Below are positions 1-11,028 of a stretch of DNA of 64,000 nucleotides, piece by piece. Every line of letters starts with the position of its first letter. The stretch's first letter is position 1. The notes under the pieces were generated by a model, which worked only from the letters and a program-made list of their open reading frames with translations, did not search any database and was not told where the DNA came from. This DNA comes from Nakaseomyces glabratus (lineage: Eukaryota; Ascomycota; Saccharomycetes; Saccharomycetales; Saccharomycetaceae), in the NCBI RefSeq assembly GCF_010111755.1, contig NC_088956.1, positions 434,001 through 498,000 on the forward strand, in the 5' to 3' direction. A program made the position numbers and the translations under genes.

Positions 1-236
1 TCAATACCAGATGAAATAATAATATTTAATATTGAGTCATTAAATGTGTAATGGTAATATTTTGCCTGAAAATATATGCAGTTAGCTTTAAAAATAGAAA
101 AGTTACATTTCTATTACAGATGCGTTGATGATAATCAATCCTTGATTTTGAAGGCAGCAAGAAGAGCTTGATATATTAGATGCTAGATGGATCATTGTTC
201 TTCATCACTACCTGTGTTAACAGTATAGTAGTCGTT

Positions 237-1454
237 TCATATGGTTGTTTTTCCCTTGGTCTTTGCTCGTCTTTCCCTTCTTAACCGACTTTGCATCATT
301 GAGTAAGTCGCCCTCCTGATTATCGTTTCAAGAATGTTTTTATCATATTCAGGATATTTCACTCTGACGATATCATGTAACTGCTCAATGAGCTGTTTCC
401 TAGTTTCTTTGTCGGTATCTCTTATCCATGTCTTGTAACCTAATGGATAGTGTAGCTCGTTTTGAAAAATGGATAATATATACTTTTCTCTTTCCAGCGC
501 TTCTTGAGGTGAACTTAGATTTAGCTTTTTGGCCAAACCAACTGCTGAAAGTCTAGCATCACTGCATTTCTTTGGTTTTCCTTGGTCGGAGCTGGAGCTA
601 TCAGAAAAGTCTACTACTGAATCTCTTTTAACAGGCTTTCTTCTTTCATGCCTCTGTTCAGGAGATTCTTGAAGATTTTCCAATAAGATACTAGTAGTAT
701 TCATTGGACTATCATTCCTCAAGAAATCCAAGTTTGAAGTAGGTATAGTGTTGTTGAATTTAGCATTGTTAAGCAATGAGCTAAATGAAGAGCTATCTGC
801 TGTGACGTCTTCAAATATATCTGTATCATTCAATAGAATGTTTTCGGTGGATTGAACGAACCCTTGCGCGTCGTCCAGCGGCGGCGTTATAGGAGTGTTC
901 AATCTAAATATACCTTCTCCGTGAAGTTTTAAGTCATTCTTCAAAAAATTGTTGAGGAACTCAGTAGAAGTCAATGTAGCACAATTTATCGTCTCTGTGT
1001 TGCTTGTGATTTCATTGATTTCATTTTGGATAACCCCAGAACCGTTTAACAGCTCGTCGCTCCAGTTAAAATTGAAAAGATTACTCTTCGCCAACGGGGT
1101 CAATGGGCTATCGTTTCCGGACAACGATTCTGGTGATATGTCCTGTACTTTAGTCGATCCGGAGCTGTTTGTCGTTGACCTATTTAGCATATTCTTTGAT
1201 ATGCTGTTGTCATTGTTGTTGAAGGATGAGATGTCTGCCATAGCACTTCCGAATTTCAAATTTAAGTCACGTGCTTGAAACTCGTCCAGTACAGACTCGA
1301 TGTTCTTTGCATTTTCCTGGTTGCTGAAAAAAGGGACAGCTAGCAGATCATTTGAATCAGCCGATGGTGCAGAGAAAGTAATAGAGACATCGTTATCTTG
1401 GCCAGATGTCACGTCTAGGTTAATGTCAAAAGAATATAAATCAGAAGTGAACAT
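237..1454 (-). CDS. Nuclear-type protein of unknown function, YBL029W position
   Basis: This 405-residue protein is polar and Asn/Ser-rich over most of its length. Its last ~110 residues are charged and helical, containing LGYKTWIRDTDKETR, and end in a strongly basic run (SRLRRERRAKTKGK) that looks like a nuclear localisation signal. A Ser/Asp cluster (DFSDSSSSDQG) precedes this conserved-looking block. I chose the ATG at 1452-1454 (MFTSDLYSF); the frame stays open 45 codons further upstream but has no ATG there, only a GTG. Gene order places it where S. cerevisiae has YBL029W, a protein of unknown function, with matching relative orientation. I do not recognise the domain from sequence. Nuclear location and any role in transcription are inferences from composition only. 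Confidence 0.75.
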   Translation of the reverse strand: MFTSDLYSFDINLDVTSGQDNDVSITFSAPSADSNDLLAVPFFSNQENAKNIESVLDEFQARDLNLKFGSAMADISSFNNNDNSISKNMLNRSTTNSSGSTKVQDISPESLSGNDSPLTPLAKSNLFNFNWSDELLNGSGVIQNEINEITSNTETINCATLTSTEFLNNFLKNDLKLHGEGIFRLNTPITPPLDDAQGFVQSTENILLNDTDIFEDVTADSSSFSSLLNNAKFNNTIPTSNLDFLRNDSPMNTTSILLENLQESPEQRHERRKPVKRDSVVDFSDSSSSDQGKPKKCSDARLSAVGLAKKLNLSSPQEALEREKYILSIFQNELHYPLGYKTWIRDTDKETRKQLIEQLHDIVRVKYPEYDKNILETIIRRATYSMMQSRLRRERRAKTKGKTTI

Positions 1455-2331
1455 GGTGGATGGGAAATAAAAATTTACTGTGAAGTCTTGTCTTGTCTTG
1501 CGAAATCTTCCTATTGTTCTTGTATATAAGGCTATTATCGCTCTGCGTCTCAATGAATATAAAAGTATTCTCTGTGTTTTTTTTGTCACTGTTTCAATTA
1601 AGTAAAAAATTTATAATTAATCCTTAGGATGCAAGCAAATGTATTTGTTTTAATAATATTGCACTTGCTTTTTCTCTCAATTATCCGTCTTGTATAAAAA
1701 TCTATTCTGTCTAACTTATTTATGTTACATATCACTAAGTTCTTTAAAAAAAAGAATATAGACGCCCGATTGGAAGCGTCAAAGAGAGACATTGCTATCA
1801 TGACTATATATATTACTAATTTAAAAGATTCAATTTTTTTTTTTTATTCTCTCTGTCTTTGGTTTTAAAGTCAAATGAATTAAAATTGTTATTATGTTCA
1901 AAAGAATTGCTAGTTTTTCTTTCACTTTTCATCATAGTTTTTCTTCTCTTTTTGGGCTTTCGGTCAAAGCATATAGAGAAACGGCTGCACAAAGAGAGTC
2001 CCGCTAGAAGACTACTTTCCTTCTAAGATTTCTTTTAATGTTCAATCTTCGATCGGTTCTAGGCTCTCGTGTCCGTCTCACTTTGTGTGGGTCTCTTGTT
2101 TCGCTTGTTTCGCTTGTTTCGCCTGTCTCGCTTGTTCTCTCTCTTTATTCTCAGTGGAACCCAAATGCTACTGTGGAAAGATTCTAATCAACTATCTTCC
2201 TACTGCTCCAAGAGACTAGAGAGGCATGAAGAGAACTCCAAGATGTGCTTGTACGTGCAATTGTTAAAACCAGTTCTGAACAACTTGATCAATAGATTTT
2301 CTACTGCAGTGTATCTTAGCTGTTCTGGCTT

Positions 2332-2355
2332 CTCTCTCTCTCTCTTTCTCTTTCT

Positions 2356-2387
<32 letters not shown>
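2332..2387. repeat. TC/GT microsatellite
   Basis: A pyrimidine stretch of TC and TTTC units passes directly into about 12 GT dinucleotides, ending before TTAGTGTCGC. It lies in the first gene-free stretch. Such compound dinucleotide tracts are likely length-polymorphic between strains (inference). Confidence 0.9.
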
Positions 2388-2389
<2 letters not shown>

Positions 2390-5300
2390 GTGTCGCTCGC
2401 AATATCTCTCTCTGTTTAGTATCTAATCTCTAGTTTTTGGGAAGTCTAATGCACAGCTACCTGTCCTTCTGTGAGAGATAACATAGATTTATCCGAAGCA
2501 AGGTTTAAAAACCAGAAAAAAAGAAAAGAAATTAGTGTTGTAACAGTCTTCTAATCTTTTTAGCGGGTCAAAACAGAGGACTAGTTCCTTTCCCATTATC
2601 TATCGAGCCCCAAGGTAATTGTGTAGCACGAGAACAAATCACAATTGCATTTATTATCTCTCTGTGTTTGTGGGCACTGACTTTTGATGGGTTCTTGCAC
2701 AGAGACCTGTGTGGGAAATCACTTCTACAATCTTCCCTGCTTGGTGTTCCAGGAATCTTTCCCTGCATTAGCAATCAAAAAAAGAGGGAAAACAAATATG
2801 TGCGTGTGCTGCAGTTTCTGTGGTTCGGAAAAATTATATTTTTATAGTTGTTCCCCCTCCCTTCCTCTAATGCTCCAGCTGCGTCTGTGGCAAAAAAAAG
2901 TTGCTAATACAATCTTCCTTAGTCGCACTGACTAAAAATCGTAGATTACAAATTTCCACAGAACGAGTGAAGGCTGCTATCACTTAACTGCATATCAGTC
3001 CTCGTCCCTTTATTCCAATGATTCCCTGAGATGTGAGAGAAGGACGAAGAGATTGGGAAAAAGAAAAAAAAAGGAAAGATAAAATAAAATAAAATAAAAT
3101 ACAAAATACAAGAAAGAGAGGGAAGTTTTGTTATCTACTGTACGACAGTTTCTTAGTTGGATTCCACTCTCCCTTAAAATATCTTTCTGCAATTGGCATC
3201 GTTTCAAGTTACAGATTTTCCTTATTCAATTTCCGTGGGAATATATCAACTGCAGAACTATTAAAGTCAATAAAAGAAAAGAAGATTAGAACGGAAAAAC
3301 TCAAAATACAGATGAAAAGAAACAGAAAACTTGCTCTGGGGTGCACTACTGTCTGTGCAGAGCAAGGTAATGTTGGGAGAAAGGAGAGGGAAAAATTGAG
3401 AAATAAAAAAAAATAAAGGGCATGTGTATGAATGATCACGGACTACAGAAGCTGCTGCAGGGGGTCAATTATTTTATCAAATAGCTAGCTAAGAATATTG
3501 CGTAGAGGTCGGATAATTATATAAGCTGACAGCGACTGTTTTGTTTGTTTGTTTTGTTTTGATTCTGTTATTTCCGCTACGATCTTTAGTGAGGACGACT
3601 AAAAGAAAGAGCCAAAGGCTACACAGCCTGACTTCCCCTCTCTTTTCCCACTCTGCTGGTGTGTGTGTAAATTGTGCGTAGCAGGACTCCAAAAAAAAAT
3701 ATGTGAAAGACAATGTGAAATACATAATTGGAAAAGAAAAAGAAAAGGGGGGTGGAGTTGAGTTTTGATGTGTTCGTCAATTGAGTTACATGTCCGCACT
3801 ACTGAAAAGTGACAGAAAATTGAATTGCAGTGTTGGAGTTTCAAGAAGCGTTTTGTGTCTCTTTATTACAGAAGTACGTGTGCTTGAAAGAAAAACTCCA
3901 CGAAGAAAAGTTCGTACTACGAGCTGGAGACTAGTTTTTATTCATCGTTTTGAATATTCCACCACTAAGTTGGGGGGGGAAGGCGGGAGGAAAGAGAAGG
4001 CATAGTGACAAACTTCGTTCAGCGTTTCTTTTGAAAAAGTTACTGAGCTACTTATTGCTAATGCTTCGGACGGGTTCAAATTATCTCCATCGTCAAGTGC
4101 ATTTATTTCGGGGTACCGGAAGAGAGTTGGAGCTACTAACGCTCAACCAGATTCTTTTTTCGTAACACTGAGTAATTCATATGAAACATATGGTAAATGG
4201 TATATCTTAGTCGACTTTACTATTAATGTTTCTTTCCTTTTTTGAAATTCAACTAGCAAGACCTATGACCACACCAGCGTCAAGCTGAAAACTACTGTAA
4301 AGAGAAAAAAGGAAAGACTAGCGTAGGAGTAGAACCAATCGTAAAAATAGCTATGACCCGCAAATTTCCTAATCTAGTAATACTGGGAGGTTATACTACT
4401 TTCCCGCGGTGTGGATTGACCATACCTGAGTCCTTTCCTGCTCCATTGTGTTTTTTCTGTCTGGATATTTACTGCACACACATCACTAGCCTGTGCCAAA
4501 GTAAATAAAAAAACAGTACACCACGTTATAAAGAAAAGATGAATACCACTTCACTACTTGCAATTGTGTGAGATCTCTTGCCATAAATTATTTCAACAAA
4601 CTCGTTTTAAACTGGGTCATGGAGAAGCCCGTACTGTCCATTTGACGTGCCACAGAAGACACAGTACAAATGCTTAATGTTGAAACTCGCTTCTGTATGC
4701 CATATATGGTAAGAGCAGACCAGTCATACACTTCTACGTGGAAAAAACAAAACTTGCTCTCTGCTCACACTGTCATAGGCAAGAGAAAAAAGAAGAATGC
4801 TGGTCCATGGTGTTAGCCGTACTACACATTCACTATTGTACATATAACTGTCTCCAACTCAGATACTGTAAGAGGGGAGGCAGTTATAAAAAATTTAGCC
4901 TCTTTTCTTCTTTTTTCCTAAAAGAGAATCAGGTGAAGTTGATAAATAAATTGAGGGACCCCCCCCCCCCATGATTAAGGGACCACAGAATAGCTTGTAT
5001 TTCAATTGTGACACTACTGGTCGAGATGATAAATTTCAGAGGAAGGTAAGCACAAGCACATTTTTCGGGATTAGTCCCTGAATCTCTTTGAGTCTCTCAA
5101 TTTTCGGTCTCTATTACCATTATTTACGACGTGAAAAATAGTACTACTGGTGTTTCTGTTTTAAAGAGTTCCCTTTTTCTTTGATTACCATCTACGATTT
5201 TCGGTGGTTCCCTAAATTTGTAATGGAAAGGACCCTGACTGGTCAAGTTCCACTGAAGATGCGAGCAAAACAGAAATGGTCACTTTCACAGTATAACGTT

Positions 5301-5623
5301 AGCATGTATGGTGGCAGCTGCATGGGAGATCTTGGGAGGACCCGGTCCACGGAAAAATATTCAAAACAAGACCCCTGTGCTTTACTAGCATCCGCCAACA
5401 TCTTTGGAACTCTCGCTAAGGTCACTGATATACCGCAGACCGTAAGAATTAAGGGGCATTCTTTTCTTGCTAGTGGTATTGGTATTGATACTAGTACTGG
5501 AGCTAATATTGGTTAGTGTATAGGGTGCAAATGCAAGAGAAGTTGGTGTTAACTGCTTCTGTGAAGGGCCGGAAAAACTCACTCTCCTATTATTCCACAT
5601 TCATTGGGATACGTGATATAACC

Positions 5624-5659
5624 ATCGAAAAGATCGAAAAGATCGAAAAGATCGAAGAG
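5624..5659. repeat. Four-copy 9-base tandem repeat
   Basis: ATCGAAAAG occurs three times in a row, followed by a fourth copy with one change (ATCGAAGAG). It lies in the first gene-free stretch, outside any recognisable gene. Confidence 0.9.
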
Positions 5660-6508
5660 AGAAGACCTGGAAAAGCATTATTGGCTCAAAACTAGTTACT
5701 TAATTAGGAATATTAACAAGGTTAGTTTTCCATTCGAACTGTTAATCCCTCTAAAGTTAGTGGCTTTTACCCCCGCTATTTCTTGAAATGAAACTTTTTG
5801 GGCGATCATTTCCAAGAGTGCAATTGTCTGAATCACACATGCGATCTTTTCTTATTGTCGAATTTGGTTTTGTATGTTAACCTCTTTTTTGTTCAACGAG
5901 ATTTACATTTGTGTCTGTACTCAACTCAACGATTGATATGCGATTTCCGTGCCCGGCCCACACTTTGCTGGCGATCACGCTTTGAAAGTCTAATTTGTAT
6001 TGATGTTGATATGTATTTTTACTTGATGTAGAAAAGCAGGGCGTCTATAGTAGTTTCAGTGGTATTTTCAGTTTCTATTGGCCCCCCTTTTTTTTTTACT
6101 TGAATGATTGGGTAAGTACCATACCTTTCTCATTTTTCTTTTTGGATACAACTAAATTCTTCTTTGACATGTTCTTGTCAAGACTTAGAATGGCGTCAAC
6201 ATCTACAGGAACAGGCAAAAAAAAAGGAATGTAGAGCTTGCGATTAGGTAAGATATTTGTAAAAAAAACCAAAAATGAAAGCCCTTTTGCTAATTTTGCT
6301 AAGCAAGGCTCAAAGAATAGCCAATAGATTTGTAATTGTTGCAAGGTCAGTTATAGGTACCTCCTTGCAAAATCGACTCCTAATTGTGTAAGTATAGTGC
6401 CTCAATGCTGGAACAAACACGGGGTATATAAAATGTACATATCAAAATCGTAGACGGTCGGTTGCTTTTTTACAGGACTAGCTTCGAGATGCACTAGCAT
6501 TGAATCTA

Positions 6509-6545
6509 ATGGGCGATGGGCGATGGGCTATGGGCGATAGGTGAT
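6509..6545. repeat. GGGCGAT tandem repeat
   Basis: About five imperfect copies of a 7-base unit, GGGCGAT with variants GGGCTAT and AGGTGAT, lie about 0.5 kb upstream of the small zinc-ribbon gene. No function is apparent. Confidence 0.85.
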
Positions 6546-7068
6546 ATACTTTCAAAAATGGGAGTGGGATTGTGATCACTCCATACACACTGGTGATCAT
6601 ATGATTAAATGGCTACGTGTCACCATAAATTTTCCCCTGCTGGATGAGATGGCCTTAGGAGAGTCATTCTGTAGGAAATGGCTGAGTACTTTCATCGTAA
6701 GGGGAGTCTCGGGGTGGAGAAAAATTGAAAAAATTCCGATGTTCAAAGGGTTTACCATATAATTGCAGGTAAGGATAGTTTGTTCATATGCATATAAGCC
6801 TTGTTCCTCCAAAAATTTATGTAATTTTTGTAAATCTGCGAGGGAAGAGAATAGTCTAGTATACCACAACCACAATACTTATTTATATAAGAAAGGTATT
6901 CTAGTACTTGGCCAATATTCCGGCATTTGACGACAGCATATTTTTTTTTGTACATACACCTCCCCACTCCCCCCCCTCCGACTAGCATCTAGCTAAGCTA
7001 CTTTTTAATTTTGACGAATTCTAATACTTTGCTAAGAAAGCAATTTTTACGATACTGATTCTAAGGAC

Positions 7069-7341
7069 ATGTTTCTATTCATTCCATTAGTATGTGGCCT
7101 AAACAGCTGGGACAAGCCATACACAAAGGTTCAGACGGCTCCGCTATACTGTCCACACTGTCACAACTACAGTGTGCAGCCTGTTAAGCGTCGTCAATTC
7201 TTCAGTGTGTGGTTCATCCCCTTGGTACCGCTCCATGTTGGCAAGCAGCTCCATTGCAACATTTGTAACTGGAGACAGGACTTCCATTCGAAAGAACAAC
7301 TAGAGAAGGTTATAGCTGAGCAAGGCAATATAAAAGCGTAG
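7069..7341 (+). CDS. Small zinc-ribbon protein, YBL029C-A position
   Basis: The product is 90 residues. Two CxxC pairs (CPHC near residue 28 and CNIC near residue 64) are spaced as in a zinc ribbon, with an aromatic/hydrophobic stretch (FFSVWFIPLVPL) between them that could contact a membrane. GLNSWDKPYTK near the N-terminus and NWRQDF near the second pair look conserved. The ATG at 7069 is the only start giving this full domain. Position and orientation beside PET9 match S. cerevisiae YBL029C-A, a small protein of unknown function reported at the cell periphery (from memory). Zinc binding is inferred from the paired cysteines. The pattern resembles the short fungal zinc-ribbon and LITAF-like proteins, but exact family membership is uncertain. 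Confidence 0.88.
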   Translation: MFLFIPLVCGLNSWDKPYTKVQTAPLYCPHCHNYSVQPVKRRQFFSVWFIPLVPLHVGKQLHCNICNWRQDFHSKEQLEKVIAEQGNIKA

Positions 7342-8191
7342 TGGAAAGAGATATATAGTAAAAATATAATGCAATATATATTGTGTAATGCTTTAAAAAA
7401 AAATGATTGAAAATCACTGTATTGCTCAAGAAGATAAAGACATGAACCCACTGCAATCATAGAAGAGTGTGATACCTACCGTTAGAACAACCAAAACGTT
7501 AAAAAACCAATTTTCTGAACTTTTTAAATTCCAGAACAGAACACATACAAGTGCACTCACAACGATAAGAATTATAGGTCACAACCATATCACACTTCAC
7601 GTACCGTAATTCACTACCGAGAAATCGGATACATGCGAAGAATAGACGCCAATCGCTGTAGGATAATAAGTAATAGCATATCCCAACACGCGGCAATGTT
7701 TTACACAGCCTGGCTATAGCGGACTGCTAAACCGATAAACCTCCTTGAACCACCCGTCATCTCCTTTTTCCAAGAGCAAGTCTAACCAGATCCAAAAAGT
7801 AAATACTCGACGCTCATTGGCCAACTTTCCGATTCCCGAGAAATCCCGAAAGAAACCCCCAGTCCCGTAAAGCATCCACACACAACAACCCGCACAGATG
7901 AAGAGAAGAGAGCTAGCCCTCCCTTCTCAGCTCGTTATTCCGATCCTTCGCATCTTTCCCACAATTTCCACTTGAAATGCGGGGGGGGAGACCAGGAAGG
8001 GGGGGTTGGATGGCCATTAGAGGTAACGAGCACAGACCACAGACCACAGCGCACAGAACAGCCCTTTTTGATAAATTCGTCAAAGAGACGAATGAGAAGG
8101 CTCGAAATGGTTGGACAGATAGGTAAGGAGTATCGCACAGAAGATAGCGGAGAAAACGGTCCTCGCGAATGAAATAGCTGGCAAAATCAAG

Positions 8192-8275
8192 TGGGAACCC
8201 CCCCAGTGGGAACCCCCCAGTGGGAAACTCGTGAAAGCTTGTGCAAAACTTGTGAAAACTTGTGGAAAACTGAAA
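8192..8275. repeat. Short tandem repeats upstream of PET9
   Basis: AGTGGGAACCCCCC is repeated (two full copies differing by one C, plus a partial third). This is followed directly by three related copies of CTTGTGnAAAA. Both arrays lie just upstream of the TATA box of the carrier gene. Confidence 0.85.
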
Positions 8276-8316
8276 AAAAAAACTCAAATTTTTTCTTTGC
8301 TCGATCAGTGGAAACC

Positions 8317-8324
8317 TATAAATA
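8317..8324 (+). promoter_or_regulatory. Probable TATA box of PET9/AAC2
   Basis: TATAAATA lies about 225 bases before the ATG, downstream of G/C-rich repeats and upstream of a CT-rich leader typical of highly expressed yeast genes. The match is exact to the consensus TATAWAWR; function is inferred. Confidence 0.55.
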
Positions 8325-8548
8325 CCCTTAAGTCAGTTCTAAATCCGAAAATCCAAGAAAAAAAAACTTCCCTTGCGAGCGTTAAGTCTTAAATAATAGG
8401 GCTAAGCTAATTATTACTTCTCTCTCTCTTTAAAGGACAAAACAAACCAGAAAAGACAACACTTTGTCAAGGACTTCTTTTCGAACTTACTTCAAAGAAA
8501 AGAAAATAAAAATACTAATATAATATTCCTACACATACATATAACAGA

Positions 8549-9469
8549 ATGTCTGAAACTAAGAAGCCTCAATCCAACTTCGCCATCGATTTCTTGATGG
8601 GTGGTGTTTCCGCTGCCGTTGCTAAGACAGCTGCTTCTCCTATCGAGAGAGTCAAGTTGTTGATCCAAAACCAAGATGAAATGATCAAGCAAGGTTCTCT
8701 AGACCACCGTTACAAGGGTATTGTCGACTGTTTCCAAAGAACTGCCAGACAAGAAGGTATCATCTCTTTCTGGAGAGGTAACACCGCTAACGTTATCCGT
8801 TACTTCCCAACCCAAGCTTTGAACTTCGCCTTCAAGGATCAAATCAAGGCCATGTTCGGTTTCAAGAAGGAAGAAGGTTACGCCAAGTGGTTCGCTGGTA
8901 ACTTGGCCTCCGGTGGTATTGCTGGTGGTTTGTCCCTAATGTTCGTCTACTCCTTGGATTACGCCAGAACCAGATTGGCTGCCGATGCCAAGTCCTCTAA
9001 GAAGGGTGGTGAAAGACAATTCAACGGTTTGGTCGATGTCTACAAGAAGACTATCGCTTCTGATGGTGTCGCCGGTTTGTACAGAGGTTTCTTGCCATCC
9101 GTCATCGGTATCGTTGTCTACAGAGGTTTGTACTTCGGTCTATACGACTCCTGTAAGCCATTGCTATTGACTGGTTCTCTAGAAGGTTCTTTCATCGCCT
9201 CTTTCTTGTTGGGTTGGGTTGTTACCACTGGTGCTTCCACCGCTTCTTACCCATTGGATACCGTTAGAAGAAGAATGATGATGACCTCCGGTCAAGCCGT
9301 TAAGTACAAGGGTGCCATGGACTGTCTACAAAAGATTGTTGCTGCCGAAGGTGTCTCCTCCTTGTTCAAGGGTTGTGGTGCTAACATCTTGAGAGGTGTC
9401 GCCGGTGCCGGTGTCATCTCCTTGTATGACCAATTGCAAATGATCCTATTCGGTAAGAAGTTCAAATAA
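8549..9469 (+). CDS. PET9: Mitochondrial ADP/ATP carrier
   Basis: The 306-residue product exchanges cytosolic ADP for matrix ATP across the inner mitochondrial membrane. It has three mitochondrial-carrier repeats of about 100 residues, each with a Px(D/E)xx(R/K)-type motif: SPIERVK in repeat 1, SLDYART in repeat 2 and [12 protein letters not shown] in repeat 3. The RRRMMM signature is specific to ADP/ATP carriers. Length matches the family (about 300-320). Codon use is very strongly biased towards preferred yeast codons (GGT, AAG, TTG, GCC), indicating very high expression. Position beside YBL029C-A and SHE1 matches S. cerevisiae PET9 (AAC2, YBL030C). S. cerevisiae also has AAC1 and AAC3, so which paralogue this equals rests on gene order. 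Confidence 0.98.
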   Translation: MSETKKPQSNFAIDFLMGGVSAAVAKTAASPIERVKLLIQNQDEMIKQGSLDHRYKGIVDCFQRTARQEGIISFWRGNTANVIRYFPTQALNFAFKDQIKAMFGFKKEEGYAKWFAGNLASGGIAGGLSLMFVYSLDYARTRLAADAKSSKKGGERQFNGLVDVYKKTIASDGVAGLYRGFLPSVIGIVVYRGLYFGLYDSCKPLLLTGSLEGSFIASFLLGWVVTTGASTASYPLDTVRRRMMMTSGQAVKYKGAMDCLQKIVAAEGVSSLFKGCGANILRGVAGAGVISLYDQLQMILFGKKFK

Positions 9470-10179
9470 TCTTACTAACCTAGCGTCTACCAATAATCAA
9501 TAAAATTCAACAGCATCCAGGAAAACAACAACAACTAGACAGTTTATGGTCATCTTTAAATTGATGCACCGCAAATGTGTGCTGTTGCTTTTTCTCGTTA
9601 ATTTTATTCTGATTTTTTTTTCTACTCCAAACGATTTTTTTTAATTATACTTTTGATTTCATATTCCAGAGATTTTTCTTAACAACCAACATCAATTCCC
9701 GGAATTGGATCGGGTTTAACTAATAATAGCAACTTACACCTAACTGTTTTATTCATGTGAATATCTCATTTCTTTTCATTTTAATTGTGCTTGCAGTTAA
9801 TATCATTAATATGCAACCACTGAGACTCAAGGAATTTTTACTCACATAAAACTTCTTAACCATAGGTTACTATTAGGAGCTAATTAAACCGATAAACAAA
9901 TATTAGTGTTGTTTTTATTCTGAGGACCGGCCCTTAACTTAATGTCATTGAGCGTGCTCCTTGTATTCAAGACACTACTATCCGTTTTTTCATGGGCTTA
10001 GTTAGTTTCTTCCGTACATATTTAACCAGAACGTCTGCAAATATATATCACAATTCAGCTTGTACATTCGTTGTTTTGTTCTTATTCATATGTCCTTTTG
10101 ATATCTAGTTGTATTATTTGAATTTATATTAAAATGATGAATATACGATGTAAAAAATGAGGCAAGTATACACTTTGCA
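9470..10179. other. Convergent 3' region between PET9 and SHE1
   Basis: This AT-rich stretch of about 0.7 kb lies between two converging genes and contains T-rich runs consistent with 3' end formation on both strands. No coding frame or RNA gene is recognised. Confidence 0.7.
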
Positions 10180-11028
10180 TCAATGCTTGCTTGGGAACGT
10201 CCTATGTTTATCACCAACTACACTAGAGAGCCCTGTTATGGTTCTGCTCTTTGGTAACTGCTTCCGGTTCTGTTGGTCAAATGCCATCGAGTTGGATCGT
10301 GACATAGTAGTCTGCTTATATAACCTCTCGAATACATTACTAGAGCTGTCCGAAATCGATCTCTGCTCGGGTATCTTCGGCGGGGCAGGCGATTTCCTAG
10401 GTAATTGGATTGAAATAGATCTTTTTGTGTAGTCCTGCCGTACTGCCTCTTTAACAGCAGGGATTGCTCTGGATGTTGGCGGCAGCAAGTTCCCATAGGT
10501 TCGTCTACTGGATTCAACTTTATGAGATGTATCCTTGGCTCGGTTCATGGAATTGAAAGTAGGTCGAAGAAAATTAGGCGTCTTTAATGGAGCAAGCTCA
10601 GTTTTCTGCTCAACATTGCTTGCATTTGTAGTGCGCTTCTCAGGCGAACCACCGCTGGAAGACAGATTCGATGACGATCTTAACTTGAGTCTTCTTATCT
10701 TTTTGGTAATTTCATTGACCTCTGGAACACGCTTGATCGGGCTGTACTTATATTTCTTCTTGTGCAATGGATCGTTATGTATCGTAAAATCTGGGTCTTT
10801 ATCTGTTAGGTTCTCAAAATTTAAGTTGTGCACTTTGTTGAATACAAGATTATGTGCTGTGGGAGTAGATTCTGCCGGTCTTTCCTCCTCATTATCAGTA
10901 TCCTCATGTTTCCTTAGTAGCGGGTTGGTTTCGGATGCTCTCTGGTTTAGTTCATCCAGTATTGAATTACCTAGTCTCTTTGAGATGCCCAACTGTTCGA
11001 TGATCTCGTTTGAATCATTCTCATTCAT
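10180..11028 (-). CDS. SHE1: Microtubule-associated spindle and dynein regulator She1
   Basis: The 282-residue basic, Ser-rich protein matches S. cerevisiae She1, a microtubule-binding protein of the mitotic spindle and bud neck that inhibits dynein and dynactin function. Conserved blocks are visible near the N-terminus (ISKRLGNSILDELNQRAS), in the middle (EITKKIRRLKLRSSS) and near the C-terminus (VFERLYKQTTMSRSNSM). The C-terminal half is rich in basic residues and Ser, as expected for microtubule binding. It is shorter than S. cerevisiae She1 (about 338 residues), mostly in linkers. The ATG is at 11026-11028. It sits beside PET9 and HEK2 as in S. cerevisiae (YBL031W). A long open frame on the opposite strand (10535-11143) is a shadow. 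Confidence 0.93.
   Translation of the reverse strand: MNENDSNEIIEQLGISKRLGNSILDELNQRASETNPLLRKHEDTDNEEERPAESTPTAHNLVFNKVHNLNFENLTDKDPDFTIHNDPLHKKKYKYSPIKRVPEVNEITKKIRRLKLRSSSNLSSSGGSPEKRTTNASNVEQKTELAPLKTPNFLRPTFNSMNRAKDTSHKVESSRRTYGNLLPPTSRAIPAVKEAVRQDYTKRSISIQLPRKSPAPPKIPEQRSISDSSSNVFERLYKQTTMSRSNSMAFDQQNRKQLPKSRTITGLSSVVGDKHRTFPSKH

Larger units (their letters stand above)
1455..7068. other. Gene-free stretch of 5.6 kb (first desert)
   Basis: No recognisable gene lies between the divergently transcribed flanking genes. The stretch holds simple repeats: TTCGCTTG-type near 2095-2136, (TC)n(GT)n at about 2332-2387, an AAAAT run near 3080-3110, a 9-base repeat at 5624-5659 and GGGCGAT units at 6509-6545. 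It also holds G/C runs at 3972-3979 (8 G), 4959-4970 (12 C) and 6969-6976 (8 C). The longest ATG-started frame I noted is 97 codons (5223-5516), with no recognisable family. It is too long to be only two ordinary yeast promoters, so an unannotated RNA or relict gene is possible. Confidence 0.7.
7342..8548. other. Upstream region of the ADP/ATP carrier
   Basis: No gene is seen. The stretch carries G runs at 7981-7988 and 7999-8005, C runs at 8199-8205 and 8214-8219 inside a short tandem repeat, an ATTGG/CCAA motif at 7816-7824 that could bind the HAP complex, a TATA box near 8317, and a T/CT-rich leader just before the carrier ATG. Open frames here on the minus strand are low-complexity and are not treated as genes. 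Confidence 0.65.

Noticed and set aside
1455..1589. N-terminal extension of the first gene
   Set aside because: The 45 extra open codons contain no ATG and would start at GTG; a eukaryotic start at 1454 is preferred.
4128..4165. TACTAAC followed closely by CAG in the first desert
   Set aside because: It looks like a branch site and acceptor, but no plausible donor and exon were found upstream.
7913..8287. 124-codon minus-strand open frame upstream of PET9
   Set aside because: Low-complexity Phe/Ser/Pro composition derived from the tandem repeats; no ATG-supported family match; lies in the PET9 promoter.
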